From: SYIM01 sp039800325
Lineage (GTDB): Bacteria; Pseudomonadota; Gammaproteobacteria; Burkholderiales; Burkholderiaceae_E
Length of the DNA: 64,000 bases
Direction: 5' to 3'
NCBI GenBank assembly: GCA_039800325.1
Contig: JBDLQY010000231.1
Coordinates: 1 to 64,000 of the forward strand
How positions within the stretch are numbered: the first letter of the stretch is position 1; every line of letters starts with the position of its first letter. A program made the translations under genes and the position numbers. Shown piece after piece: positions 52,836-62,085 of this stretch. The notes under the pieces are model-generated. The model was not told the DNA's origin. It was given only the letters and a program-made list of their open reading frames with translations, and ran no database searches.

Positions 52836-52865
52836 CTTCCGCATGAATGATGCTCGGAAGTTTCT
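52836..52865 (+). terminator. Candidate terminator after trxA
   Basis: CTTCCGCAT pairs with ATG..CGGAAG (two-base bulge) and is followed by TTTCT. It starts 12 bases after the trxA stop. A second GC-rich hairpin, CACCCGG/CCGGGTG at 52886-52904, follows without a T-run. Both lie in the 217-base region before rho, which otherwise holds no gene. Confidence 0.5.
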
Positions 52866-53041
52866 GTCCGAGCCATTCCAGCCAGCACCCGGGCAGACCG
52901 GGTGGCTCCCGCGGGCTCTCGCTCTGATGCATGGTTGGCCCCGCCTGGTCCGTATCCCCTGAATCAAATCCTTCGCACTGTCCCAACGCCCTGACGGGCG
53001 TGAACGTCTCAAGCCTCATTCCTTGCGGGGAATCCGTCCTC

Positions 53042-54304
53042 ATGCACCTGTCCGAACTCAAGCTTCAGCACGTCTCGGCCCTGATCGAGATGGCCACTGG
53101 TCTGGAAATCGAAAACCCGCAGCGCATGCGCAAGCAGGAGCTGATGTTTGCCATCCTCAAGCGCAAAGCCAAGACGGGGGAAACCATCTTCGGCGATGGC
53201 GTACTTGAGGTCCTACCGGACGGTTTCGGCTTTCTGCGCTCTCCTGAAACCTCGTATCTGGCCAGTACCGACGATATCTACATTTCGCCCTCGCAGATCC
53301 GACGTTTTAATCTGCATACGGGTGACTCCATCGAGGGGGAGGTGCGCACTCCCAAAGATGGCGAGCGCTACTTTGCGCTGGTCAAGGTCGACAAGATCAA
53401 CGGCGAGCCGCCCGAGGCGTCCAAGAACAAGATCCTGTTTGAGAACCTGACACCCCTGCACCCGAGCAAACCCATGGTGCTCGAGCGCGACATCAAGGCC
53501 GAAGAAAACATCACTGGTCGCATCATCGACATGATTGCGCCCATCGGTAAGGGGCAGCGCGGACTGATCGTGGCGCCACCAAAGGCCGGCAAAACGGTTC
53601 TGATGCAGCACATTGCTCATGCCATCACCACCAATCACCCCGACGTGGTGCTCATCGTGCTGCTGATTGATGAGCGCCCCGAGGAAGTCACCGAAATGAG
53701 TCGATCGGTGCGTGGCGAAGTGGTCGCCTCCACCTTTGATGAGCCCGCTACCCGCCATGTGCAGGTTGCCGAGATGGTGATCGAAAAGGCCAAGCGGCTG
53801 GTCGAGCACAAACGCGACGTCGTCATTCTGCTCGACTCCATCACCCGGCTGGCTCGGGCCTACAACACCGTGGTACCCGCATCTGGTAAGGTGCTCACCG
53901 GCGGGGTCGACGCCAACGCGCTGCAACGGCCCAAGCGCTTCTTCGGCGCGGCGCGCAACATCGAAGAGGGTGGCTCACTCACGATCATCGCGACGGCGCT
54001 CATTGATACCGGCAGCCGTATGGACGAGGTGATCTATGAGGAGTTCAAGGGCACCGGCAACCTTGAGCTGCACCTGAACCGGCGCATGTCCGAAAAGCGC
54101 GTGTATCCGGCCATCGAGATCAACCGCTCTGGCACGCGGCGGGAAGAGCTGCTGATCAAGCCTGACCTACTGCAGAAAATCTGGATCCTGCGCAAACTCC
54201 TTCATGACATGGATGACATAGAAGCCATGGAGTTCCTGCTCGACAAGATGCGCCACACCAAGGGGAACCAAGAGTTCTTCGAAATGATGAAACGCGGTGG
54301 GTGA
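53042..54304 (+). CDS. rho: Transcription termination factor Rho
   Basis: 420 residues from the ATG at 53042 (MHLSELKLQHVSALIEMATG); E. coli Rho has 419. The RNA-binding cold-shock domain contains DGFGFLRSPETSYLASTDDIYISPSQIRRF, Walker A is APPKAGKTVLM, and the Q- and R-loop regions are intact (TGGVDANALQRPKRFFGAARN). It is a hexameric helicase that ends transcripts. The 217-base leader may take part in autoregulation, as known in other proteobacteria. Confidence 0.98.
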   Translation: MHLSELKLQHVSALIEMATGLEIENPQRMRKQELMFAILKRKAKTGETIFGDGVLEVLPDGFGFLRSPETSYLASTDDIYISPSQIRRFNLHTGDSIEGEVRTPKDGERYFALVKVDKINGEPPEASKNKILFENLTPLHPSKPMVLERDIKAEENITGRIIDMIAPIGKGQRGLIVAPPKAGKTVLMQHIAHAITTNHPDVVLIVLLIDERPEEVTEMSRSVRGEVVASTFDEPATRHVQVAEMVIEKAKRLVEHKRDVVILLDSITRLARAYNTVVPASGKVLTGGVDANALQRPKRFFGAARNIEEGGSLTIIATALIDTGSRMDEVIYEEFKGTGNLELHLNRRMSEKRVYPAIEINRSGTRREELLIKPDLLQKIWILRKLLHDMDDIEAMEFLLDKMRHTKGNQEFFEMMKRGG

Positions 54305-54466
54305 TTTGCTCAGTCGAGGGTTTTTGTCATAGAATTCAAGGTTTTCCAGATCGCGGCCAAGATGCGTGAGATTAAAGAAGGCTGGTTAAACACGGCTGAT
54401 TTAAGAACGCCGCAGGTTTAATAAAACCCGATCAACGGACTTAACGGTTTCAACGGTGCCCATGCC

Positions 54467-54727
54467 ATGAAAGCTGATATCCATCCCAATTACCGAGACG
54501 TCGTGTTCCTCGACATGGCCAGCGGTTTCAAGTTCATTACCCGGTCGACGATCAATACACGCGAATCCATCAAGATGGATGACGGACAGGAATACCCCCT
54601 GTTCAAACTGGACGTCACGTCCGAGTCGCATCCGTTTTACACCGGCGCCCAGCAGCGCATCAGCGAGACCGGTCGGGTCGAGAAGTTCCGTCAGAAATTC
54701 TCGCGTTCGTCCGCTAAACCCTCCTGA
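54467..54727 (+). CDS. rpmE2: 50S ribosomal protein L31 type B
   Basis: 86 residues. HPNYRDVVFLDMASGFKFIT, SHPFYTGAQQRISETGRVEKF and the missing CxxC zinc cysteines identify the type B (zinc-free) form. The 162 bases between rho and this gene hold no other gene and only weak terminator-like sequence. It follows rho, as in related genomes. Confidence 0.96.
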   Translation: MKADIHPNYRDVVFLDMASGFKFITRSTINTRESIKMDDGQEYPLFKLDVTSESHPFYTGAQQRISETGRVEKFRQKFSRSSAKPS

Positions 54728-54757
54728 TCACAGGTCGGGCGGTACGCGCTCCCGCCC

Positions 54758-56470
54758 ATGCGCAGTTTCATTGTTACCAACGCTCAGGCCGGGCGGCTTC
54801 CTGCCTGGGCGCTCATCGGCCTTTGCGCACTCTATATTCTTCCGGGCCTGATTGGTCGCGGGCCCTGGGACCGTGCTGACGCCGAGGGCTTCGGACTCGC
54901 TCTGACCCTGTTGCGCGGAGATGGCATCGACTGGTTGATGCCCAATGTCTTTGGTGCGCCACTCCCGATTGAGGGGCCGCTATCTTCCTGGCTTGGGGCT
55001 GCCTTCGGTTTTTTCGCCCTGCCAATTCTGGGCGAAGCCCTGGGCATACGCTTGTCCGTAGCGGTCACGTTGGCGGCGACATTCGCGCTGACATGGAAGT
55101 CGACCCACATCTTCGCCAGTCGGCCAGCCATGCAACCGGCCGACCCATTTGGTGCATCGGCATCCCGACACGACTACGCGCGCGCGGTGGCCGACGCTGC
55201 GTTGCTCATCAGCATGGCCTGCTGCGGTCTGATCGCGAGGGCGCACGAGACCACGGCTGAAGTGGTGCAGATGCTCTGGATCGCCGGTTTCATCTGGGGC
55301 GCGTCCATAGCCCTTCGGCGCCCGATACGGGGCGGCCTGGTCATCGGTGCGACCCTGGCCGCAAGCCTGCTCACGCGCGGCCTGCCCGCGGCATTGATGC
55401 TGACCCTCGCGCTGCTGCTGATCACGAGCCTGGTGCCCCGCTGTCGACTGGTGGTGCGACCCATCCTGGCCACCGCTTTGCTGAGTGCACTGGCCCTATC
55501 TCTGCCCTGGCCGATGGCGCTCGCCAATCACAGTGCGGAAGGCCAGCGCTATCTACAGGCCTGGCTTGACTGGAACCTGGGCGAATTCGGTCTAGCCAGC
55601 CCAGGATCGATCGTCTGGTTGCTGCGCACCCTACCCTGGTATGTCTGGCCTGCCTGGCCAATCGCGATCTGGGCGGTGTGGCGTTGGCGCTCGCGCTGGG
55701 ATGAACCAGCCGTCGCGATCCCACTGGTTCTTGCGGCCAGTGTGCTGTTGGCCGCCCTGTTGGCGCCCAGAGCCACCGAGAGCAACCTGCTTCCCCTGGT
55801 GCTACCCCTGTCTCTGCTCGCAGCCTATGGACTACCCACTGTGTCGCGCGCCGCCGCCAGCCTGCTCGACTGGATTGCCGTAACCACATTCACCCTGTTC
55901 GGATTTGTGTTGTGGGCCTATTGGCTGGCCTATCTCTCAGGCGTCCCACCCAAGATGGCCGGTAGCGTCGCTCGCCTGGTCCCTGAGTACGCTGCCTCCG
56001 CGCATGCGCTGCAATGGCTACTCGGAGTCGCAGCAACCCTGGGATGGCTATGGCTGGTGCGTTGGCGTGTAGCCCGCCAGCCACGGGCATTGTGGCGCCC
56101 CATGGTGCTGTCGTGCTGCGGCCTGGTCCTCACCTGGTTTCTCTTGATGAGTCTTTGGCTGCCTGCAGTTGAAAGTCGCAAGAGCTTTCAGTCGGTTGCT
56201 TCCGGCGTCGCCAGTGCGCTGGCTGCTGATCCGTCATTTAACCGCTCAGCGTGCGTTCAGGCGCCCGATATCAGCCTGGCGCAACGTACCAGTCTGGTCT
56301 GGTTCGGCAAGCTGCAATTTGGCACGCCAGGGCAGATCTGCCCCTGGTTGCTGAGTCGTCATATGGGCCGCACGCCACCCGCGGCAATTGCCGGGTGGGA
56401 GCTTGTCTGGACGGGCCACAGACCTCACGAACCCGAGCAACAGATTGCACTGTGGCGCAGACGCGGCTAG
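54758..56470 (+). CDS. GT39-type (ArnT/PMT-like) membrane glycosyltransferase
   Basis: 570 residues with about a dozen membrane segments. An acidic motif in the first periplasmic loop (GPWDRADAEGFGLALTLLRG) and LPIEGPLSSWLGAAFG match GT39 enzymes that transfer a sugar from a polyprenyl carrier. A periplasmic C-terminal domain of about 100 residues with two or more cysteines follows. The acceptor could be lipid A or a protein; no partner sugar-modifying genes are nearby. It starts 30 bases after rpmE2. Confidence 0.75.
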   Translation: MRSFIVTNAQAGRLPAWALIGLCALYILPGLIGRGPWDRADAEGFGLALTLLRGDGIDWLMPNVFGAPLPIEGPLSSWLGAAFGFFALPILGEALGIRLSVAVTLAATFALTWKSTHIFASRPAMQPADPFGASASRHDYARAVADAALLISMACCGLIARAHETTAEVVQMLWIAGFIWGASIALRRPIRGGLVIGATLAASLLTRGLPAALMLTLALLLITSLVPRCRLVVRPILATALLSALALSLPWPMALANHSAEGQRYLQAWLDWNLGEFGLASPGSIVWLLRTLPWYVWPAWPIAIWAVWRWRSRWDEPAVAIPLVLAASVLLAALLAPRATESNLLPLVLPLSLLAAYGLPTVSRAAASLLDWIAVTTFTLFGFVLWAYWLAYLSGVPPKMAGSVARLVPEYAASAHALQWLLGVAATLGWLWLVRWRVARQPRALWRPMVLSCCGLVLTWFLLMSLWLPAVESRKSFQSVASGVASALAADPSFNRSACVQAPDISLAQRTSLVWFGKLQFGTPGQICPWLLSRHMGRTPPAAIAGWELVWTGHRPHEPEQQIALWRRRG

Positions 56471-56520
56471 GACGCGCTGACGCGATATGAAGCTGCAAAG
56501 TTAAGGCGCGTCCAAGCACC

Positions 56521-57882
56521 ATGAAGCTGCGTATTCTGAAGTTGGCCGCGCCCCTGTTTGTCAGCCATATCGCCGTCATGTTGAACGGTGTGATCGATAC
56601 GCTCATGGCGGGGCAACTGCCACCTGCTCACGCCGCGGCCATCGGTCTGGGCACCAGCGCCTACTTCAGCGTCTACATCGCCCTCATGGGTGTGATTCTG
56701 GCCCTGGTGCCGATCTGCGCCCACCACTATGGCGCCCGACAGCCTGACCAAATCGCGATTGAAATCAGGCAGGGTTTCTGGCTGGCCCTGCTGCTGTCTT
56801 TTCCGGGCTGCCTACTCATCGCCTGGTCAGATCTGTGGTTCTGGATGAGCGACCCGCCCCAGGAGGTCGCCGACATTGCCCGCCCTTATCTGTGGGCAAC
56901 CGCTGCGGGTCTGCCTGCTGCGCTGTTGTTCAGAGTATTTCACGCCTGTTCGGTTGCCGTGGGACTGCCGCATCTGGTCATGAGCCTCAATGTGCTGATG
57001 CTCGCACTCAAAGCCCCGCTCAATGCGCTGTTCATGCACGGGCTTTCCGTCGGTGGCTTCAACCTGTTTGAGCCCATGGGCGCAGCCGGATGTGCCGTGG
57101 CCTCAGCCTGCCTCGCCTGGCTATCGGTCCTCATCGCGCTCGGTCTGTTCGCGCGTCACCCCAGACTCGGCGAGTTTGGAAGCCGGGCACAGGTCCCCTT
57201 CCGGGCCGACCGCAGACGTATTGGCGAATTGTTGAGACTGGGGCTACCTATCGGTGCCATACAGCTGGTGGAAGTGACCTCATTCACCTTCATGGCCATT
57301 CTGCTGGCCAGATTTGGCGCAGTGGTGGGCGCAAGCCACCAGATTGCCGCCTCGATGGCAGCCATGTGTTACATGCTGGGGCTGGCCATCGGAACCGCAA
57401 CCAGCACGCTGGCGGCACAATCACTCGGCGCGGCTCAGCCATCTCAGGCACGCGCGGTCGCTGTCAGCGGATTGAAGCTGGGCCTGCTCGGAGCCGCCTG
57501 CACGGCCTTGGCCTTATGGCTGTTTCGCACCCCAACCGCACAGGCCTTCAGCGCAGACGCCCAGGTGATCGCCATGGCGGTACCACTGCTGGCCCTGGTC
57601 AGCCTCTTCAGCTTCTTTGACAACGCGCAGATTCTTCTGACGCTGGTGCTGCGCGCCTGGCGAATCACCACCGCACCTATGGTCGTTCAGATCAGTTCGC
57701 TCTGGGGGGTAGGTCTGGTCGGTGGATGGTCGCTTAGCTACGGGTGGGCTGGCGGACCTGAGGGCATGGATAATCCGCTGGGCGGAGCGACCGGTTTCTG
57801 GATAGCGGCTGCGGCTAGTCTCGCCGTCGCCAGCGCGGGTCTTGCGCTACTGCTTCGAAAAGTATGGCGCGAGACCGCCTAA
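56521..57882 (+). CDS. MATE family efflux transporter
   Basis: 453 residues with 12 predicted membrane segments in two homologous halves. LAAPLFVSHIAVMLNGVIDTLMAG at the N-terminus and SHQIAASMAAMCYMLGLAIGTATSTL in the second half fit the MATE (NorM-like) family. It exports cationic drugs or metabolites in exchange for sodium or protons; the substrate is unknown. It follows the glycosyltransferase by 50 bases. Confidence 0.92.
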   Translation: MKLRILKLAAPLFVSHIAVMLNGVIDTLMAGQLPPAHAAAIGLGTSAYFSVYIALMGVILALVPICAHHYGARQPDQIAIEIRQGFWLALLLSFPGCLLIAWSDLWFWMSDPPQEVADIARPYLWATAAGLPAALLFRVFHACSVAVGLPHLVMSLNVLMLALKAPLNALFMHGLSVGGFNLFEPMGAAGCAVASACLAWLSVLIALGLFARHPRLGEFGSRAQVPFRADRRRIGELLRLGLPIGAIQLVEVTSFTFMAILLARFGAVVGASHQIAASMAAMCYMLGLAIGTATSTLAAQSLGAAQPSQARAVAVSGLKLGLLGAACTALALWLFRTPTAQAFSADAQVIAMAVPLLALVSLFSFFDNAQILLTLVLRAWRITTAPMVVQISSLWGVGLVGGWSLSYGWAGGPEGMDNPLGGATGFWIAAAASLAVASAGLALLLRKVWRETA

Positions 57883-57904
57883 GCGATGCGCGTTGCCTCC
57901 GCCC

Positions 57905-57972
57905 GTGCCCGGGACTTGCCTGCGCAGGCGGCCGTGCCCGGGGCTTGCCTGCGCAGACAGCGGTGCCCGTAC
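57905..57972. repeat. Tandem 29-base repeats between the MATE and rsgA genes
   Basis: Two 29-base copies begin at 57905 and 57934 (each starting GTGCCCGGG), and a third partial copy begins at 57963. The first contains the perfect palindrome GCCTGCGCAGGC. The repeats fill the gap between two convergent genes and may serve as a two-way transcription stop. Confidence 0.8.
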
Positions 57973-58886
57973 TAAACCAGTGTTTCGGGCAACAGAGCTT
58001 TGTACAGCTCGTGGCGGCGTGCATCAAACTGCCCTGTCGAAACTGCCGCCCCGACGGCACAGCCAGGCTCATCGCGATGCAGGCAGTTAGCGAAGCGACA
58101 ACGGCCCAGATGGTCGGCCATATCCGGTAATGCATGCATCAGCTGCGACGTCGACAGATGCGCAAGGCCAAAGAGCTGAAACCCGGGTGAGTCGATGATG
58201 CGCACGTTGTCACCCGGAAAAGCGCCCGCCTCGAACATGCGGCTAAAGGTCGTGGTGTGTCGTCCGGAGGATAAGGCCCGAGAAATCGCCTGTGTCTGCA
58301 GATCGGCGCCGGGGGCCAGACAGTTCACCAGCGTTGATTTACCCATGCCGCTTTGCCCCAGCAGCAAGGTACAGCGCTCACGTAATAAGGGCCTCAGGTT
58401 TGCTCGGGTGGCCTCGGGCTCATCACGCGCGCTGATCCGAACCACTGAATAGCCCAGCGACTCATAGATTCGAAGACGTTCGGCGCTTGACTCGCGGGTG
58501 GGCAAGTCGGTTTTGTTAAGAATGAGCAGCATGGCAATCTCGGCAACCGACGCAGCCACCAGAACCCGCATGAGCAGCTCTTCAGAGAAGGGGGGATCTG
58601 TTGCAAGCACCAGCGCTGCCTGATCGATATTGGCAGCCAGCAGTTTGCTTCTGACTGAATCGCTTCGGTAAAGCACATTACGGCGCGGCAAGACCGACTC
58701 AATCACCGCCTGATCAGGACCCAGCCGAACGAGTTGAACCGCATCGCCCACACAGAACTCAGTGCGCTTGCCGCGCGCATGTGCCTGCAGATAAAGCCCT
58801 GGCGAGGCGAGAGGCTCAACCACATAGTGACGCCCGAAACCCGCGATGATCCGGCCGCTCTGCAGCGCGGCGTCCGCCGCGTTCAT
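57972..58886 (-). CDS. rsgA: Ribosome small subunit-dependent GTPase RsgA
   Basis: 304 residues. An N-terminal OB fold precedes a circularly permuted GTPase domain with G4 NKTD first (LLILNKTDLPT), then G1 GQSGMGKSTLVN and G3 DSPGF. A C-terminal zinc finger has CRFANCLHRDEPGC. It checks late 30S assembly. Its ATG overlaps the stop of the M48 protease gene by four bases. Confidence 0.97.
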   Translation of the reverse strand: MNAADAALQSGRIIAGFGRHYVVEPLASPGLYLQAHARGKRTEFCVGDAVQLVRLGPDQAVIESVLPRRNVLYRSDSVRSKLLAANIDQAALVLATDPPFSEELLMRVLVAASVAEIAMLLILNKTDLPTRESSAERLRIYESLGYSVVRISARDEPEATRANLRPLLRERCTLLLGQSGMGKSTLVNCLAPGADLQTQAISRALSSGRHTTTFSRMFEAGAFPGDNVRIIDSPGFQLFGLAHLSTSQLMHALPDMADHLGRCRFANCLHRDEPGCAVGAAVSTGQFDARRHELYKALLPETLV

Positions 58887-60187
58887 GCGGCGATCTGAGC
58901 GCGTTGGCGCAGCAGGCGTGCAATACGCTGCGGCGCGGGCGGGTGTGAATCATGGAAAGCGGAATGCACGGGATCGGGAGTGAGGGTTGCGGCATTGTCT
59001 TCGTAAAGCTTAACCAGCGCCCGTGCAAGCGCAGGCGCGCCCGCCTGTTCAGCCGCAAAGGCATCCGCCTCGAATTCATCGCGCCTGGACAGCCATCGCG
59101 CCAACGGTTGAACTGGAAACAGAAACACCGGAATCACCAGAATAAACAGAATCAGCGCGCTGGCCTGAACCACGTCCTGGTCAGGTACTAAGCCAAGCCC
59201 GACAAAAAACCACGGCTGCGCAGCCAGCCAGCCCAGCGACGCCAGCAGGACCAGGCTGAGCAAAGCCATCATAAACATGCGCTTACGCAAGTGCCCCCGC
59301 TTGAAATGCCCGAGCTCATGAGCGAGAACCGCTTCAAGTTCGTCAACGTCGAGACGAGCCAGCAGGGTGTCGAAAAATACGATGCGACGGGCACGGCCAA
59401 AGCCCGTAAAGAATGCATTACCGTGCGCAGAGCGGCGGCTGCCATCCATGACATAGAGCCCGCCCGCCGAGAACCCCGTACGCCGCAACAGTGCCTCAAT
59501 GCGCTCGCGCGCCGCGCCCTGCGGCAGGGGGTCGAAGCGATTGAACCAGGGCGCAATGAAGACCGGATAGACGAGCATGATGAGCACATTAAAGCCCATC
59601 CATAGCGCCCATACCCAGAGCCACCACAGTGGCCCGGCGACCTTCATCAGCGCCAGCACTGCCGCCAGCAGAGGAATACCCAACAAGGCCGACACAATGG
59701 TGGACTTGATGAGGTCAATCAGGAAAAGGCGCTGCGTCATGCGATTGAAGCCAAAGGATTCCTCCACGCGAAACTGCCGATACCAGGCGAAGATGAGATC
59801 GGGCACCGAACCCAAGATCAGCACTGCAAGCACCAGAACCAACCCACGCACAAAAGAGGCATCTGGCCAGAGCTCGGCACTGAATTCAACCAGGCTCTGA
59901 ATACCGCCCATGAGTGTGAAGGCGATCAGTACCGCAGAAGAGCTGGCGGTTTCGAGCAGCCCAAGCCTGACCCGAGCCGCCGTGTAGTCAGCCGCACGCT
60001 GATGGGCCGACAGCGCAATGCGATCTGCAAACTCAGACGGCACCTGATGCCGGTGGCGGGCAACATGCCGAAGCTGTCGCCAGGCCAGCCATGCGCGTAA
60101 CACCAGCGACGTCAGCAGGGCCGCCAGAAACAGAGAGGTAAATACGAGTGGTGACATGCGTTTGGCGCCCAGACCCTTGTGGGACAA
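58883..60187 (-). CDS. M48 family (Ste24-like) membrane metallopeptidase
   Basis: 434 residues. There are several membrane segments and the zinc site HELGHFKRGH around residue 295, followed by FEADAFAAEQAG with the third ligand. The N-terminal part has the CAAX-protease-like region RVEESFGFNRMTQRLFLIDL. It cleaves membrane or periplasmic proteins; the natural substrate is unknown. It is divergent from orn (29 bases between start codons) and coupled to rsgA, a conserved trio in betaproteobacteria. Confidence 0.92.
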   Translation of the reverse strand: MSHKGLGAKRMSPLVFTSLFLAALLTSLVLRAWLAWRQLRHVARHRHQVPSEFADRIALSAHQRAADYTAARVRLGLLETASSSAVLIAFTLMGGIQSLVEFSAELWPDASFVRGLVLVLAVLILGSVPDLIFAWYRQFRVEESFGFNRMTQRLFLIDLIKSTIVSALLGIPLLAAVLALMKVAGPLWWLWVWALWMGFNVLIMLVYPVFIAPWFNRFDPLPQGAARERIEALLRRTGFSAGGLYVMDGSRRSAHGNAFFTGFGRARRIVFFDTLLARLDVDELEAVLAHELGHFKRGHLRKRMFMMALLSLVLLASLGWLAAQPWFFVGLGLVPDQDVVQASALILFILVIPVFLFPVQPLARWLSRRDEFEADAFAAEQAGAPALARALVKLYEDNAATLTPDPVHSAFHDSHPPAPQRIARLLRQRAQIAA

Positions 60188-60216
60188 TGTGGGCTTGATT
60201 GCCCCGGAAAAAAATT

Positions 60217-60837
60217 ATGTCACAGCCTTCTGCGGCTGATTCTGTGCAAGCGACCAGCCCCTCGAACGGTCAACGCCCTTCCGCTACTGACGAAACGCGG
60301 CTTATCTGGGTCGATATGGAAATGACCGGGCTACGTCCTGAAATTGATCGCATCATCGAGGTGGCCTTTGTCATCACCGATAGTCAGCTTGAAGTACTGG
60401 CCCAAAGCGAGGCTTTTGCAATCCGACAGCCCGATGCCGTACTCGAGGCCATGGACGAATGGAACCGCTCGACCCACGGTCGCTCAGGCCTCATAGACCG
60501 CGTCCGTCGGTCTGCAATGAGCGAGGCCAGTGCAGAAATCGCGCTGATCGAGTTTGCCCGCCAATGGGTACCGCCCGGTAAATCTCCGATGTGCGGCAAT
60601 TCCGTCTGCCAGGACCGACGGTTCATGGCGCGTTACATGCCCGCACTCGAAAATTATTTTCACTATCGTAACCTCGATGTCAGCACGGTTAAAGAGCTCT
60701 GCAAACGCTGGCAGCCCGCCATTGCACGCCAGTTCAATAAGCGCGCCGCCCACACGGCACTGGCCGACATCATGGAGTCGATCGAAGAATTGCGCTTCTA
60801 CCGAGAGCGCTTTATCGGGCCAGCACAAGCCACCTGA
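60217..60837 (+). CDS. orn: Oligoribonuclease
   Basis: 206 residues from the ATG at 60217; another in-frame start lies at 60199. The DEDDh exonuclease motifs are present: LIWVDMEMTGL (Exo I), NSVCQDRRFMARYMP (Exo II) and KRAAHTALADIMESI (Exo III, with histidine and aspartate). It degrades two- to five-base RNAs, including pGpG from c-di-GMP turnover. About 30 residues at the N-terminus are extra and low in complexity. Confidence 0.97.
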   Translation: MSQPSAADSVQATSPSNGQRPSATDETRLIWVDMEMTGLRPEIDRIIEVAFVITDSQLEVLAQSEAFAIRQPDAVLEAMDEWNRSTHGRSGLIDRVRRSAMSEASAEIALIEFARQWVPPGKSPMCGNSVCQDRRFMARYMPALENYFHYRNLDVSTVKELCKRWQPAIARQFNKRAAHTALADIMESIEELRFYRERFIGPAQAT

Positions 60838-60922
60838 CCTTAAAACCGCAGCCAGTTGCCGAGCGTGTGCAATCCGCTCGATCAATCTATCGGCTCGGCA
60901 CTACAGGCTGCGCACCCAGGCA

Positions 60923-61033
60923 AGGCGTGCCCGTTCCGCCCTCCAGGCTTGACGCCGCAGCGAGGTGTGCCTGCTCGGCGTTCCAGACTCAGCACCCCAC
61001 CCAGGTGTGCCTGCTCGGCGTTCCAGACTCAGC
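60923..61033. repeat. 40-base tandem repeats between orn and the CbiB-like gene
   Basis: A 31-base core starting AGGTGTGCCTGCTCGG occurs identically at 60963-60993 and 61003-61033. A diverged copy begins at 60923, giving a 40-base period. The last copy runs into the 3' end of the minus-strand membrane protein gene. The rest of the 191-base gap holds no gene. Confidence 0.85.
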
Positions 61034-62054
61034 GCCCAAGCCAGGCCGCCAGCGTCAACATCGCGTAAAGGCCCAACCAGAGTAGCACCGAGCGCCAGAC
61101 CAGACCCACCCCACTGCGCAGGCCCGAAGCATCCGGCAAAACGCCCTGGAACTCAAAACCATGCTCGCCAGAAGCCCAGCGCGCTTCAAGCTCAGGCTCT
61201 GCAACGCGCAAGCCCAAGGCGCCTCCGCCGGCAGCCAGCAGAAGCGCGCGCTGGTCGCGTCCGGTTCCTGCCGAGACAGCGCCGCGCCAGCAGTAGATGG
61301 CGTCCTCAAAATTACCCATGATGGCAAAGCCCGCGGCTGAGAGACGGACTGGCAACCAGTCCAGCACCCGGTAGACCACGGTAGCCACCAGGCCGTATGG
61401 TTCTGGCTCGGAACGTCCTATCGCTACGGCAGGCACGCCAATGCCCGCCGCTTGCGCACGGGCCGCTTCCGGCGTCTCGCTGGCGGGCTTGGACCAGCGC
61501 TGGGACAGCAACTCGGCAAGCCGATAAAGCACCGGGCCGATCGCGCCGGGCAGAACCACGTACCAGAAAAGTGGTCCGAATACATTGCGATGCGCGCCCA
61601 CCAGCGCGTGTGCAATGGCGCGACGACATATTTCGTGGACGGAGGTGTCCCGCTCGGATCTGTCCGCGCCATCGTCAGCGGCGCTTTGTGCCACCCATCG
61701 GTCAAGGACACGTCGGGCACCGGGCGTGTCGTCCGCCGCAAGAGCGACCTGCATTTCAGTGAAGGCCTGGCTGAACTGCCGAAACCCCAGAGTGAAGTAC
61801 AGCACCGCAACGTGCACCAGCAGGCGCAAGGCCGGGTGCACCATACCCGCCAACCAGTCGAGCACCAGTACTACCGCCAGCATCACCACAGCCAGCACCA
61901 CAAAACCCACCAGTCCATGCTGTCGCTGGCCGGCATCGGTGCTCGAGCGCACCAGATCAGCCAGGGCGAGAACCATACGGTGCACCCAATTGTCGGCAGG
62001 CAACGAACGCCCCTGCTCGATCAACAGCGCGACGATCAAAGCAATGAAACCCAA
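61029..62054 (-). CDS. CobD/CbiB-family (AmpE-like) membrane protein
   Basis: 341 residues with four or five membrane segments. It resembles the CbiB/AmpE superfamily: MGFIALIVALLIEQGRSLP at the N-terminus, then HPALRLLVHVAVLYFTLGFRQFSQ, and FGPLFWYVVLPGAIGPVLYRLAELL. True CbiB attaches aminopropanol to cobyric acid, but genes in this position (upstream of a NUDIX gene and rplS) are not in cobalamin operons, and AmpE is a signalling-type membrane protein. The function is left open. Its 3' end is built from a repeat unit. Confidence 0.75.
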   Translation of the reverse strand: MGFIALIVALLIEQGRSLPADNWVHRMVLALADLVRSSTDAGQRQHGLVGFVVLAVVMLAVVLVLDWLAGMVHPALRLLVHVAVLYFTLGFRQFSQAFTEMQVALAADDTPGARRVLDRWVAQSAADDGADRSERDTSVHEICRRAIAHALVGAHRNVFGPLFWYVVLPGAIGPVLYRLAELLSQRWSKPASETPEAARAQAAGIGVPAVAIGRSEPEPYGLVATVVYRVLDWLPVRLSAAGFAIMGNFEDAIYCWRGAVSAGTGRDQRALLLAAGGGALGLRVAEPELEARWASGEHGFEFQGVLPDASGLRSGVGLVWRSVLLWLGLYAMLTLAAWLGR

Positions 62055-62085
62055 GGCCCTACCCCCGTTAACTCTTCGGGCTTAC

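Noticed and set aside
54305..54340. GTTTTTGT after rho as a terminator
   Set aside because: Only a three-base-pair stem could be drawn before it.
61029..62054. Assigning the CbiB-like gene to B12 synthesis
   Set aside because: It is 30 kb from the B12 operon, no riboswitch precedes it, and it sits in a housekeeping cluster. AmpE-like relatives are equally close.
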